From NCBI RefSeq assembly GCF_023074075.1, contig NZ_JADPKT010000015.1, positions 1-64,000 on the forward strand: a DNA stretch of 64,000 nt, in the 5' to 3' direction. Shown piece after piece: positions 1 through 8,972 of this stretch (the stretch's first letter is position 1; every line of letters starts with the position of its first letter). The notes below the pieces were generated by a model. The model did no database searches. It worked only from the letters and a program-made list of their open reading frames with translations, and was not told where the DNA came from. A program made the position numbers and the translations under genes. The DNA comes from Bradyrhizobium sp. 138 (lineage in GTDB: Bacteria > Pseudomonadota > Alphaproteobacteria > Rhizobiales > Xanthobacteraceae).

Positions 1-59
1 TCTTGCCACGACGATCAGGTGCTCCACCTGCGCGCGATCAGATCGGAAAGCTGCGCGGC

Positions 60-180
60 ATCAGATCGGAATACATGCGCGCGATCGTCGGAATCCGCAA
101 CCATGCCTTTCTTCCCAGCGCAAAGCCGCGTAGCGCTCGCTCGGCCGCATTGTTAAAGGGCATGATGTTGCCGGCGCCTC
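60..180 (-). pseudogene. IS66 transposase (TnpC) C-terminal remnant
   Basis: Read on the minus strand this stretch encodes NNAAERALRGFALGRKAW, which matches the conserved C-terminal IS66 TnpC block; the intact TnpC at 56987-58639 reads NNCAERALRGIALGRRNW. The similarity stops after about 40 residues and there is no start codon, so this is only a scrap of a transposase. It marks the left side of the window as a mobile-element graveyard. Confidence 0.6.
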
Positions 181-391
181 AAGTTCGGTGGTGAGGCTGA
201 TCTTTCGGGGTTAGTCTGTCGAAGCCGGGATAGGGGCGTCTGGAGCACGAAACGGTGGCAGGCCGTCTTGTCCATGAGCTGCGAGCTCGCGTTGTTACTT
301 GGCCGCCCCTACGACTTGCCCGGCTGCGCTGTGAGCGCGGATCCGTAGATGTCGTGCAAGCCACTGGCTCCTAAACAAGGGAGAACCAAGC

Positions 392-607
392 ATGAGAATC
401 GTCGGCATGGACATCCACCGGTCCTTCGCCCAGGTGGCGATATTGGAGGATGGCGCGATAATTCGACAGCTTCGCGTCGATCTCGTCCACGATCCGCTTA
501 TCGCCTTCGCCAAGACGCTCAGCCGGGATGATGAAGTAGTCATCGAGGTGACAGGCAACAGCGCGGCGGTCGAACGTCTTCTGCGGCCGCATGTTAAGCG
601 CGTGGCG
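392..607 (+). pseudogene. IS110-family transposase, N-terminal fragment
   Basis: The first 72 codons match the N-terminal DEDD domain of IS110/IS1111 transposases: GMDIHRSFAQVAIL carries the first catalytic Asp, followed by IEVTGNSAAVERLL and PHVKRVA. A ribosome binding site (GGGAG) precedes the ATG. The match ends after residue 72, where a normal IS110 protein would continue with about 250 more residues. From about position 608 the DNA instead matches the end of a reverse transcriptase on the other strand. The element is therefore truncated at a junction with another mobile element. Confidence 0.7.
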
Positions 608-1389
608 GATGCATTTCGAGTTCGCATTCCTCAAACCTTGCTTGTAGCGCCGCCTTGATGGCTTCCGCTTCAGCCTTGGTTCGGCAATGAACGAGCCCGT
701 CGTCCGCGTATCGACACCACGGTGACTGCGGGAAGTTCCGCGCCATCCATATATCGAACGCATAATGCAAGAACAAGTTGGCAAGGACGGGACTGATCAC
801 GCCGCCTTGGGGCGTGCCCCGGTCGCGAGCGGTGATCGCTCCGTCTCTGTCTTGCATCGGCGCTGTTAGCCAGCGTTCGATGTAGAGCAGAGCCCATTCG
901 TCTTGCACATGCTTCCTGACCGCCTTCATAAGCAACTGGTGGCTGATATTGTCGAACAGGCCTTTGATGTCGAACTCCAGCAACCCAGTCCATCTTCCAG
1001 CACCGTTGCCGGGTGACGCCGACGGCGTCCAGGGCGGATTTTCCGGGCCGGTAGCCGTAGGAATCGGGAAGGAAGATTTCCTCGAGTGCCTGTTTAATCT
1101 GCAGCTTGACGACCGTCTGCGCCACGCGATCTGCTACTGTCGGCAGGCCTAGAATGCGTTGTCCGCCGTTCTTCTTGGGAATGGGGACAGCCCGAACGGC
1201 AGGTGGAAAGTAGCTACCAGAAGACATTCGATTCCAGACCTTGTAAAAGTTGCCCTTCACGTCCTTCTCAAAAGCTTCGGGCGACACCTTATCCACGCCG
1301 GCCGCGCCCGCATTGGCTTTGACCAGTTTGTAGGCCTTCATCACTGTCTGCTTGTTGATATCATACTGCTTACGTCCGGTTACACTCAC
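608..1389 (-). pseudogene. ltrA: group II intron reverse transcriptase, truncated and frameshifted
   Basis: Minus-strand reading frames together give the start and catalytic part of a group II intron-encoded reverse transcriptase/maturase. The N-terminal part runs from position 1389 and includes GAAGVDKVSPEAF, RILGLPTVADRVAQ and DSYGYRPGKSALDA. The reading frame then shifts near 985, and the second frame has FDIKGLFDNISH, RGTPQGGVISPVLANLFLHY and the YADD catalytic motif. The gene breaks off after FEECELEMHP at the junction with the IS110 fragment, so the maturase and C-terminal domains and intron domain V are missing. It cannot be an active intron. Confidence 0.85.
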
Positions 1390-1902
1390 ATGTCCTCCTG
1401 CTCATCACAGTTGCATATGGGCGCAACCCACTTGTTTCGGCCCCTTCGCTCCAGTTGCATTACAGCACCTTCATCACTACTACGAGCCGATCCGCTCCAG
1501 TGTTGTGCTTCGGTACTCTCGTCTCGCGGTGTGCGCCGCTTGAACTTCTCCCTTAGCATCACAACGACTGGTTCCTGCAGTTCTCTACAAGAGCCTGTAT
1601 CCAGATCGCGTCCCCTAAACGCCGGTCGCCATCCGCGCAGTAATCCAGGCGCCTCACGGATTGATCTCAGGGATGGCGCGCGCCCCTGATTTTGGCGACG
1701 CCTTAGTAATTTTCGACGCGTCATCGGAAGATTCGCTTTCGCTCGCCTTCTGGATACTTACCTGCCCCGTAAACCCGGGACTTTTGGAACACTTGCTGAT
1801 GACCGCGCCTTTTAAGCGAAGCCATAGTGTCGTGGTTTTGCATCTGCGCCAGGAACGCCGATGCAGGAGGGCCGTCCCCCATCTCTCATAAAGCTGTACG
1901 CA
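1390..1902. other. no gene recognised
   Basis: About 500 bp between the reverse-transcriptase remnant and an IS66 remnant. It may contain the 5' structured part of the broken group II intron, since the intron ORF starts at 1389 on the minus strand, but I could not identify the intron 5' end. No convincing coding sequence on either strand. Confidence 0.4.
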
Positions 1903-2121
1903 TCAAATTCGGTCATTCACCTCCTTCGTGCTCTGCAGCACACCATGCCAGATCACTTTCAACAAATCACCCCTACGTCCACGGAAGCAGAACAAATGAC
2001 CACTCAGCGGATCGCGGCGCAGCACCTCTTGCACCTGCAACGACAATGAGGCGAAGCCTTTGCGCATGTCGGTGTGGCCCGTCGCCAGCCACACCCGAAC
2101 TCCCGTAGGGACCGGAATCAT
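1903..2121 (-). pseudogene. tnpB: IS66 TnpB, truncated
   Basis: The first 59 residues match IS66 Tnp[19 protein letters not shown], then [16 protein letters not shown] and [24 protein letters not shown]. They align with the intact copy at 56593-56940. After KVIWHG the similarity ends and an unrelated tail follows. A full TnpB is about 115 residues. It overlaps the tnpA stop by 4 nt, the usual IS66 arrangement. Confidence 0.8.
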
Positions 2122-2525
2122 TGCGGATCCAGAGCCTCGATAATCCGGCGAAGCGCCTCAACGTCGACGCCCGCATCAACAATGACGCGCCGTCCGCCAG
2201 CCAGCTCGATCTCAATCCGACGCTTCGTCGAATGCGCGGTCGCGCTCTCCGATGAGGCCGCCACCGACGTCACGGCCCCGACCTCGGCCATAAATGCCCT
2301 GACAAACCCAGCCTCGGATTTGGTTCGGTTCGCTGCGAAGGCTCTTCGCCAGGTCACCAGCAGAGAACGTGATAAGCCGTATCGCCGCGCTGTCGCCGCA
2401 ACCAGGCGCGGCTCGGATAGGCTTTCCAAGACAATCCACGCCTTCTCCTCCTCAGACGAGCGGCGCCGCCGGCCTGTATCAACCACTTCAAGTCGATTCA
2501 ACGTACTGATCGTATGGCTGTCCAT
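2118..2525 (-). CDS. tnpA: IS66 accessory protein TnpA (remnant element)
   Basis: 135-residue protein of the IS66 TnpA (IS3 OrfA-like helix-turn-helix) type. It has the N-terminal [18 protein letters not shown] segment, the DNA-binding [20 protein letters not shown] helix-turn-helix and a C-terminal block ([18 protein letters not shown], then [11 protein letters not shown]) that matches the intact TnpA at 56195. The ATG at 2525 was chosen because homology begins soon after it; an ATG at 2540 is also possible. The reading frame is complete but its tnpB is truncated and tnpC is missing, so the element is dead. It belongs to a different IS66 subtype from the complete element. Confidence 0.75.
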   Translation of the reverse strand: MDSHTISTLNRLEVVDTGRRRRSSEEEKAWIVLESLSEPRLVAATARRYGLSRSLLVTWRRAFAANRTKSEAGFVRAFMAEVGAVTSVAASSESATAHSTKRRIEIELAGGRRVIVDAGVDVEALRRIIEALDPQ

Positions 2526-2540
2526 ACGTGCAGCTCTCAA

Positions 2541-3052
2541 CCATCAGGCCAGCCCGCCGCAAGGCGTCTTCCCTCGGAGGCTTACGATAAACCCGCGCGC
2601 CGGGCCAGATCTGCGGCGGCCGTGTCCCTTCTACTCGCCGGGACCGTGAGCGTGAGCCTCCAACACACGCTTCCGGCTGGCGGGCTCCGCCGTCGCCGGG
2701 AGCGCATCGGGCCTTCTGGTCGCGATGAACTTTTCGGCCCACATACTTCCCCGTTTCCAAGCTAACCGCGCAGTATGCGCAAATTCTTCAATCGCGCGCG
2801 GTTAAGCAAATCTGCCCGCGAAGGACGACTTAGCCGGGGCCCTCGCTGGATGAGGACGAGACTACTAAACATAGTAGCTTTGTTCCGCCTGGTTCTCGGG
2901 TAAGCCGTTGGAGCTGATTTTCAGACGCCCTACGCATAGCCCAAAGGACGCCGAGAGGCGCCGGAACCGTGCGCTCTTGGTCTGCCAATCCTGTACGATG
3001 TTGGCCGCGCGCTTATTCGTCGGGCAGATTTTCTTGTCGAGGAGACGACCAC
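2541..3052. other. no gene recognised
   Basis: About 510 bp separating the IS66 remnant from the aminotransferase gene. No convincing ORF, sigma54 site or nod box was found here. The only signal is the GAGGAG ribosome binding site at its right end (3039-3044). Confidence 0.4.
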
Positions 3053-4342
3053 ATGGTTGGAGGACACGAGCCGCACAGAATGAAGACAGTCGAAAAGCTA
3101 GAGTCCAACGTGCGCGCGTACTCGCGTTCCTTTCCTGCTGTCTTCAGCAGGGCGCGCGGCTCCATTATGTTCGCAGAGGGTGGCCGAAAGGTCATTGACT
3201 TTCTGTCCGGCGCTGGAGCGCTAAATTATGGCCACAACAATCAGGAGATCAAATCGGCAATCAGCGAGTATCTGGAGTCGGACGGGGTCGTCCACGGCTT
3301 GGACATGGCCACTCCAGCAAAGGTCGAATTCATGGAGACCTTTAGCTCTGTCATCCTTCGTGAACGGAATCTTTCCTACCGCTTTCAATTTACGGGCCCT
3401 ACGGGAGCTAACGCTATTGAAGCAGCTCTAAAGCTCTCGCGTAAGATCACAGGACGTCACAACATCATTTCTTTCACGAATGGATATCACGGCCAAAGTT
3501 TGGGAGCCATAGCCGCGAGCGGTAACCGCTTTTACCGCAAAGGCAGCAGCATTCCCTTATCCGGCACAACATTCATGCCCTATGATGGGTATCTTGGCTC
3601 CGCTCACAGTGCGGCGGATTACGTGCGAAAGGTATTGATGGACGAGAGCAGTGGCACTGATCTTCCAGCCGCCATTCTCGTCGAAACCGTGCAAGGAGAG
3701 GGAGGCATTAACGTCGCCGGCGAGGAATGGTTGCAGTCAATTCAGGCTTTGGCAAAAGAGGTCGGAGCTATTTTCATAGTTGACGATATCCAAATGGGCT
3801 GTGGCCGTACAGGCGAGTTCTTCAGTTTCGAGCTCGCTGCGTTGTCGCCAGACATTGTTGTAATGTCGAAATCGCTGAGTGGGTACGGTTTGCCACTGTC
3901 GATGCTCCTGATCAAAGAAGCGATTGACGCATGGGAACCAGGCGAGCACACGGGGACGTTTCGAGGAAACAACCTTGCACTCGTCTCTGGCAAAGCGGCT
4001 TTGAATCTGTATTGGCGCAACCAGACGTTCTCGCAACAGGTCCGACGCTTGGGCGCATTTATGCGGCGTCGGCTCGATGCTATCGCGCATCAGCACGGAC
4101 ACAGGTTTGCTGTTCGTGGACGGGGCATGGTATGCGGATTCGATTGCAAAACGACCGAAATCGCAGAGGCGACGTCACATAGAGCGTTTGAGAAGGGATT
4201 GATTATCGAGCGATGCGGACCGACCGATCAGGTTGTAAAGTTCTTGCCTGCACTTACGATCGAGCAAGAAACGTTGGGACAAGGCCTAGACATATTCGAG
4301 GAGTCATTGACCGAAACATTAGATTCAGCCCGAGCAAGCTAA
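3053..4342 (+). CDS. ectB: EctB-like diaminobutyrate--2-oxoglutarate aminotransferase
   Basis: Class III PLP aminotransferase of about 429 residues. By family knowledge EctB converts aspartate semialdehyde and glutamate to L-2,4-diaminobutyrate. It is recognised from KTVEKLESNVRAYSRSFPAV, GAGALNYGHNN, GPTGANAIEAALKLSRK, VETVQGEGGINVA, VDDIQMGCGRTG (cofactor-binding Asp pair near residue 244), the Schiff-base lysine in MSKSLSGYGLP (near residue 273) and GTFRGNNLA. The ATG at 3053 is preceded by GAGGAG at 8 nt; the ATG at 3080, where homology starts, is the alternative. There is no ectA or ectC beside it, so ectoine synthesis is not implied. The product could feed a siderophore or another diaminobutyrate-derived compound. 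It stands alone between mobile-element scraps and gene-poor DNA. Confidence 0.85.
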   Translation: MVGGHEPHRMKTVEKLESNVRAYSRSFPAVFSRARGSIMFAEGGRKVIDFLSGAGALNYGHNNQEIKSAISEYLESDGVVHGLDMATPAKVEFMETFSSVILRERNLSYRFQFTGPTGANAIEAALKLSRKITGRHNIISFTNGYHGQSLGAIAASGNRFYRKGSSIPLSGTTFMPYDGYLGSAHSAADYVRKVLMDESSGTDLPAAILVETVQGEGGINVAGEEWLQSIQALAKEVGAIFIVDDIQMGCGRTGEFFSFELAALSPDIVVMSKSLSGYGLPLSMLLIKEAIDAWEPGEHTGTFRGNNLALVSGKAALNLYWRNQTFSQQVRRLGAFMRRRLDAIAHQHGHRFAVRGRGMVCGFDCKTTEIAEATSHRAFEKGLIIERCGPTDQVVKFLPALTIEQETLGQGLDIFEESLTETLDSARAS

Positions 4343-5102
4343 ACTTGTAGGCGCACGAGAGAAACTGTTGCTAGCGACCGCATCGCCGCACAAGTCAGTG
4401 GCGTGTGTTCTCGCTTGCCGCCGAAATGGTCACGAGTTTTGAGGTCATGATCATGAAGGTGAAGCCTGAACGCCAAGGCTATCTGTGATCCGCCGAGACG
4501 GCTGATGCGTGGAGAACGCCTGCTGCCTATCTCGGTCCACGGCACGAGAGTGCGAGCAGCACCTTTGAACCTCGCAGTCGCGAGCGACTTTGGTCGAGCT
4601 GGTTATCTAAGTTCCACTCTGAGGTCTGCCGAACGTGAGCTCGCAGCGGAAGGGAGTCGAATGGCGTGGTATGGCTTCTTGGTGGCCACGTGCCCATCCG
4701 CACGGGTGCAGACTTTGTTTAGGACCGTAGATTGTGCAGCAGCGATCCAGCCTGAGCCGTTTAGAGCATAGGTGCAGCAATAATCACTCCGGCGGCCGGC
4801 TTTGCGACGAAAGCCGTCAAGGAACGAGCGGCGGGGATGTCCGGGTTCTGTTGAATTTCTGAAGAGGTCGGCGTTGTCACCTTGAGCCGGTAGGCTCGGG
4901 GTTCTGATTCCAAAGGAGAGCAACGCCATGACGAGAGATTACACCTACTGGTTGGCCGGTGACCGGCGCTGTGGACGAAGCATTTGCGGAAGTGCGGGCG
5001 AGTGCCCGAGTTCAGCTATCAGAAGCCCCTATTTGGCGTGAGCGCCTCGGCGGCAAGCGGAGGTGACGGACCAAATGTCAACTATGCTGGGCCAACCGAA
5101 GA
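4343..5102. other. gene-poor, hairpin-rich region
   Basis: No confident gene. The sequence holds several short perfect inverted repeats, for example GAGCC/GGCTC around 4881-4894, GCCGGTGACCGGC around 4957-4970 and CGGGC/GCCCG around 4997-5010. These lead into the two stronger hairpins at 5103-5169. One short reading frame with a good ribosome binding site lies inside (see 4928). Confidence 0.4.
4928..5041 (+). CDS. possible 37-residue small protein
   Basis: A short ORF starting MTRDYTYWLAGDRRCG, with AAGGAG about 9 nt before the ATG, three cysteines and no recognised relatives. The strong ribosome binding site is the only support. The ORF lies in DNA with many short inverted repeats, so it may equally be the broken start of an insertion-sequence gene or not expressed at all. 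Confidence 0.25.
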   Translation: MTRDYTYWLAGDRRCGRSICGSAGECPSSAIRSPYLA

Positions 5103-5140
5103 AGCCCGACGCATCTGCCGGGTCCGAGATGCGTCGGGCT
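5103..5140. repeat. perfect 14-bp inverted repeat (hairpin)
   Basis: AGCCCGACGCATCT at 5103-5116 and its exact complement AGATGCGTCGGGCT at 5127-5140, separated by 10 nt. There is no T-run after it, so it is not a classical intrinsic terminator. Confidence 0.8.
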
Positions 5141-5144
5141 GAGT

Positions 5145-5169
5145 GGAAGACTGAGTGCGACAGTCTTCC
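5145..5169. repeat. perfect 9-bp inverted repeat (second hairpin)
   Basis: GGAAGACTG at 5145-5153 and CAGTCTTCC at 5161-5169, 7-nt loop. It begins only 4 bp after the preceding hairpin, so the two would form a tandem stem-loop pair about 240 bp upstream of the acyltransferase gene. Confidence 0.75.
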
Positions 5170-5407
5170 TCCCAGAACCGCGTCTGCAAGTAGTATGCCG
5201 TGCCCGTACTGCTACACAAATATCTCAAATTAGATATCTGCTCTGCCACAAAGTTCCGCGAGGCATTCAGAGACGTTCGGCCAGCTCCATCTTCAAGGCC
5301 GGACTATTCCCGTTCCAAAAATTCCCGCCATCACCTTTCGTTTGGATCAAAAATGAGGCAGAAGAAGCGGACAACGGACCGCCGGCTCATCAACAACAGA
5401 TATCTAG

Positions 5408-6529
5408 ATGTTTGATACATTGCTACGCGTGACTGGAACGATCGCGCCGAGCTCGCGCACGACAGAGGCAAACGATCGAGATCTAAGCTTAGATTTCGCG
5501 AAAGGTGCGCTCATTGTCTTGGTGATCGTTGGGCACCTGATTCAGTATGTCATCTACCGAGACGACGGGTTTTGGTATTCGCCGTACTACAAATCGATCT
5601 ATATGTTTCACATGCCACTCTTTATGGCGATAAGCGGATATCTTTCTTCTCGATCGCTGCTGCAAAAGTCGTTCACTCGAGCCGCCGGCGACCGTGCGAA
5701 GCAGCTCTTGCTGCCGATGCTGTTTTGGTGGACGTTCATGGAGACAGCTAAGCTGGCGGCATTGTGGCGCGCGACCAGCCTAACGAGCGGACTTTTGGAA
5801 TTTGTAGACGATTTCGCGGGCACATACTGGTTCATCTGGGCCACGTTTGTTTCCTACCTTCTTCTCAAGATTTCTACCAGGCTAAACCACCAATCGTGGG
5901 TCATATCTGGCTTAGCCATACTGGTAGCACTCACACCTCTGACATTTTCCATATCACCCCTGATCAGATTCACTTACCCGTTCTTCTGCTTCGGCTTCTT
6001 GCTTGCTCAATCGAGAGAACGATGGACGCGTACATCGCGACATCACAAGCCGCTCCTGATTTTATTTCTCTCGATAGTGACCTGCGTATGCTTTGTAGCT
6101 TGGGGCAAGGATACCTATGTCTACAATAATCTTGGGGTAATTCACGATTTTCGGTCGGCCAAAAACGTGCTTCTGATGTTTGTTGGCTCTGCAGCTGCCT
6201 CAACAGTCGCTATCGAACTCCTGCTGCAATGCTGGAGCGTTGGCCGTTCAAATCGAATGGCCCGCTTTATCGCTGTGGAGTTGGGCCAGACCACGTTGCT
6301 GCTCTACCTGGTCCAGGGTACCGTGTTCCGTCTCATGGATTTCGTACAGTTCGGAGAACTTTGGGATCTCACGACCCGGTTGATCATCGCGGGTATGCTC
6401 GGTGCCGCCATTATTGCGATTGCGCTAACGGTGCGCTCGATTGTTCGCGGCGTTCCATATCTGTCGCAGCTCGTCCTTGGAATGCCGCCACGCTCAGGTC
6501 TTCCGCAAGCCAAACCTGCAATTAACTAG
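5408..6529 (+). CDS. nolL: acyltransferase-3 family protein, NolL-like Nod factor fucose acetyltransferase
   Basis: 373-residue integral membrane acyltransferase (acyltransferase 3 family). After a short N-terminus comes DLSLDFAKGALIVLVIVGHL with the family's conserved His, then FHMPLFMAISGYL, RAKQLLLPMLFWW and TYWFIWATFVSYLLL. About ten hydrophobic segments follow. In rhizobia this family includes NolL, which acetylates the fucose on Nod factor, and NodX. The presence of noeL, nolK and nodZ in the same window fits a NolL role. Alternatives are acetylation of exopolysaccharide or another glycan. No nod box was found upstream. The specific NolL assignment is an inference; family membership is firm. 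Confidence 0.75.
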   Translation: MFDTLLRVTGTIAPSSRTTEANDRDLSLDFAKGALIVLVIVGHLIQYVIYRDDGFWYSPYYKSIYMFHMPLFMAISGYLSSRSLLQKSFTRAAGDRAKQLLLPMLFWWTFMETAKLAALWRATSLTSGLLEFVDDFAGTYWFIWATFVSYLLLKISTRLNHQSWVISGLAILVALTPLTFSISPLIRFTYPFFCFGFLLAQSRERWTRTSRHHKPLLILFLSIVTCVCFVAWGKDTYVYNNLGVIHDFRSAKNVLLMFVGSAAASTVAIELLLQCWSVGRSNRMARFIAVELGQTTLLLYLVQGTVFRLMDFVQFGELWDLTTRLIIAGMLGAAIIAIALTVRSIVRGVPYLSQLVLGMPPRSGLPQAKPAIN

Positions 6530-6539
6530 CTGTATGCAT

Positions 6540-6990
6540 TTGATTGTTTGAGTAGCGGCAGGGTATGGCGATAGCATCTGCTTGTGACGCCGCCGAAATA
6601 GCGTTCGAACCCAGATCCGGCGGCGACGGCGTGCCGCCGGTCGAGCCGGTGATCGGCATAAGATCAACCCCATCGAAGCGTGTATTGCTCAGGGTTTGTA
6701 TGCCACCGGCGAACTCAGCCCATTGCGTCCGTCCAAACAAGATCGACTGTCGTGAGATTAGCTTCGCTGCACCAGTCGTCTAGCCGCCGGGTTTCGACCC
6801 AGATCTGGCGATCGAACCTAATCCAATCACACTTGGCGAGATGCTTCTTCGAGCGCCGTACTGAAGTACTGAACCTGAGACGTCGGACTGAAACCGAACT
6901 CGCGATGAGACTGTGGACCGGCTCGGCGAAGCCCGCGATCTCGCCCGGCCGGCAGCTCCCACATTGCAGATGCGAGGTCACAATCGTCCA
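6540..6990 (-). pseudogene. FkbM-family methyltransferase remnant (NoeI-like candidate)
   Basis: Minus-strand frames give pieces of an FkbM-type SAM methyltransferase: KKHLAKCDWIRFDRQIWVE, then TRRLDDWCSEANLTTVDLVWTD in one frame, and EFAGGIQTLSNTRF in another, with a frameshift near 6720. Family members read ...RLDDWC...VDL.W.D.QG...AGG..TLS.TRF. The N-terminal half is poorly preserved and no full reading frame exists. NoeI, which 2-O-methylates fucose on Nod factor, belongs to this family, so this may be a decayed noeI. That link is inferred from context only. Confidence 0.55.
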
Positions 6991-7077
6991 TTTCGTAGGT
7001 CTGGCAAGGCTCTCTCAAGTCGTTCGGGAAGCCGACGACAGCTCAGGATCCTTGATCTTGCGCTGGCGCGCGCGTCT

Positions 7078-8343
7078 TCAGGCCAGCGCATCGGCAGCGT
7101 CACAGATGCCTGCATATATTTCGTCCAGGTCACCTGCCGTTACACAATATGGCGGCATTACATAAATCGTTTTACCGAGTGGGCGCAGCAAGAGATTACG
7201 GTCTTTAAAGAAGGCGTGAAGCCTCGGGCCGATGCCTGCGAGATAGCCGGTATCTCTCGTCTTCAGATCGAGTGCTGTGATGGTGCCGCTACGGCGAACG
7301 TTTGCAAAACGCGGATGGGCGCGGAATGCTTCAATTGCGTGCTCCTGCATGGTTGCAACCGCAGCGATGCGCCGGTGACATTCCTGGTCTTTCCACAGAT
7401 CCAGGTTAGCCTTGGCGGCGGCACAGGCCACCGGATTTGCCGTGTACGAACTCGAGTGAAAGAATGTGCGCGTACGGTCTTTTGAATAATGGGCATCGAA
7501 AATCTCCGCCCGGCAGAGTGTTACCGCGAGCGGCAGCGCCCCTCCCGTGAGACCCTTCGAATAGCACGCTATGTCTGGCACAACATTGGCCTGCTCACAG
7601 GCGAAGATTGTTCCGGTGCGGCCCCAGCCCGTCATGACCTCATCGGCAATGAACAGGGCGTCCGACGCCTCGCAGATCCGCTTCATCTCTCTTAGCACCC
7701 AAGCTGGGTACATCAGCATTCCGCCTGCCCCTAACACCAGAGGCTCGACAATAAAGGCTGCGGGATTTTCGTTCCGACATGCTGACTCAAGCGCATCAAG
7801 CGTCGTCTGCTCACGACCGCTCGCAGGGAACGGGATTGAGGTCACGTCGAACAGGAGAGGTCCGTACGCCACGTTGAAGACACCGCGGGCACCAACTGAC
7901 ATCGCACCGAACGTGTCCCCGTGATAGGAGTGCTGCATGACAACGATGCGTGTTCGCTGTTCGCCTATATTGTGCCAATAACCCAGCGCCATCTTCAAGG
8001 CGACTTCCACGCTGGCTGAGCCGCTGTCCGAGTAGAACACGTGGTCCAAGCCTCGGGGTGTGAGTTTCAAAAGGAGCCGAGCGACCTCCTCGGCCGGATC
8101 ATGCGTGTAGCCGGCGAAAATGATTTGGTTCAGCTTGCCGGCCTGTTCCTGAATCGCGCTCACGATCTGCGGATGGCAATGGCCATGGGTGACGACCCAC
8201 CAGGATGAGATTGCATCTATGATTCGATGATCATCCGCAGTGTAGAGATAAGCACCGTCGCCACGCACAACCTTGGTCATCTCGTGGTGAAGAGCATGCT
8301 GCGTGAATGGATGCCAAATTGGCCACCTCTTGTTTGGCTTCAT
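7078..8343 (-). CDS. bioA: adenosylmethionine--8-amino-7-oxononanoate aminotransferase BioA
   Basis: 421-residue class III PLP aminotransferase that makes 7,8-diaminopelargonate from KAPA using S-adenosylmethionine. Diagnostic stretches are WHPFTQH near the start, [57 protein letters not shown] and the lysine in [10 protein letters not shown]. The ATG at 8343 overlaps the bioD stop codon as ATGA, indicating translational coupling, and is preferred to longer upstream options. It is the last intact gene of the minus-strand cluster bioB-panD-bioF-bioD-bioA. The full length and preserved motifs suggest a working enzyme. Confidence 0.95.
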   Translation of the reverse strand: MKPNKRWPIWHPFTQHALHHEMTKVVRGDGAYLYTADDHRIIDAISSWWVVTHGHCHPQIVSAIQEQAGKLNQIIFAGYTHDPAEEVARLLLKLTPRGLDHVFYSDSGSASVEVALKMALGYWHNIGEQRTRIVVMQHSYHGDTFGAMSVGARGVFNVAYGPLLFDVTSIPFPASGREQTTLDALESACRNENPAAFIVEPLVLGAGGMLMYPAWVLREMKRICEASDALFIADEVMTGWGRTGTIFACEQANVVPDIACYSKGLTGGALPLAVTLCRAEIFDAHYSKDRTRTFFHSSSYTANPVACAAAKANLDLWKDQECHRRIAAVATMQEHAIEAFRAHPRFANVRRSGTITALDLKTRDTGYLAGIGPRLHAFFKDRNLLLRPLGKTIYVMPPYCVTAGDLDEIYAGICDAADALA

Positions 8344-8972
8344 GGCTTGAAATCGCCGGGAACGAACGAGCCTTTGAAGACATCCCCTAGGCTGTCTGCC
8401 GTCAAAGGAGAAATCCAGGGCAGCCGTCCTAACCAACGCACCCGCGCGATGTCACAAATTGCGCTCTCAGTTTCAGAATTTCTTTCCCCGATGAATGCGA
8501 TCCCAAGAATGTCGATCTGGCGCTTTCGCAAGGCCTCTATCGAGAGCAGCGAGTGATTGATGGTCCCGAGTTGCGTGCGCGCGCAAAGCACGACGGGGAG
8601 TCGCCACCGCTGGAAGATATCGATGTAGAGTGCGCTAGAATTCAGCGGCACCATCAGCCCGCCAGCGCCTTCGATGACGAGCGGTCGCTCCCCGGTATGC
8701 GGCAGGACGAGCGAATCGGGGTCGATGCGAATTCCATCTATTTCGGCGGCATGATGCGGCGAAGCGGGCGTTTTAAGGCGGTAACGCTCCGGAACGATCC
8801 GATCGGCCGGAAGACCGCTCAGTCGTGCGACCTGCTGGCTATCGGTCTCTCCTTCAACACCGGCCTGAATTGGTTTCCAGTAATTCGCGCCGAGAAGATG
8901 GGCAAGGCCTGCTGAAAAGACAGTTTTGCCGATCCCTGTATCTGTGCCGGTCACCACGATCCGCTGACTCAT
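8340..8972 (-). CDS. bioD: dethiobiotin synthetase BioD
   Basis: 210-residue ATP-dependent carboxylase that closes the ureido ring of dethiobiotin from diaminopelargonate and CO2. The P-loop GTDTGIGKT sits at residues 8-16, YWKPIQAG carries the substrate-binding Lys, and [12 protein letters not shown] is the Walker-B-like block. It overlaps bioA by 4 nt at its end and bioF by 4 nt at its start, both as ATGA, so the three genes are translated as a tight unit. Length is normal for the family. Confidence 0.95.
   Translation of the reverse strand: MSQRIVVTGTDTGIGKTVFSAGLAHLLGANYWKPIQAGVEGETDSQQVARLSGLPADRIVPERYRLKTPASPHHAAEIDGIRIDPDSLVLPHTGERPLVIEGAGGLMVPLNSSALYIDIFQRWRLPVVLCARTQLGTINHSLLSIEALRKRQIDILGIAFIGERNSETESAICDIARVRWLGRLPWISPLTADSLGDVFKGSFVPGDFKP

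Noticed and set aside
4852..4880. Possible seventh copy of the 27-bp dyad
   Set aside because: TTGAAT and TTGT are present but one base out of register and the ACG/CGT core is missing.
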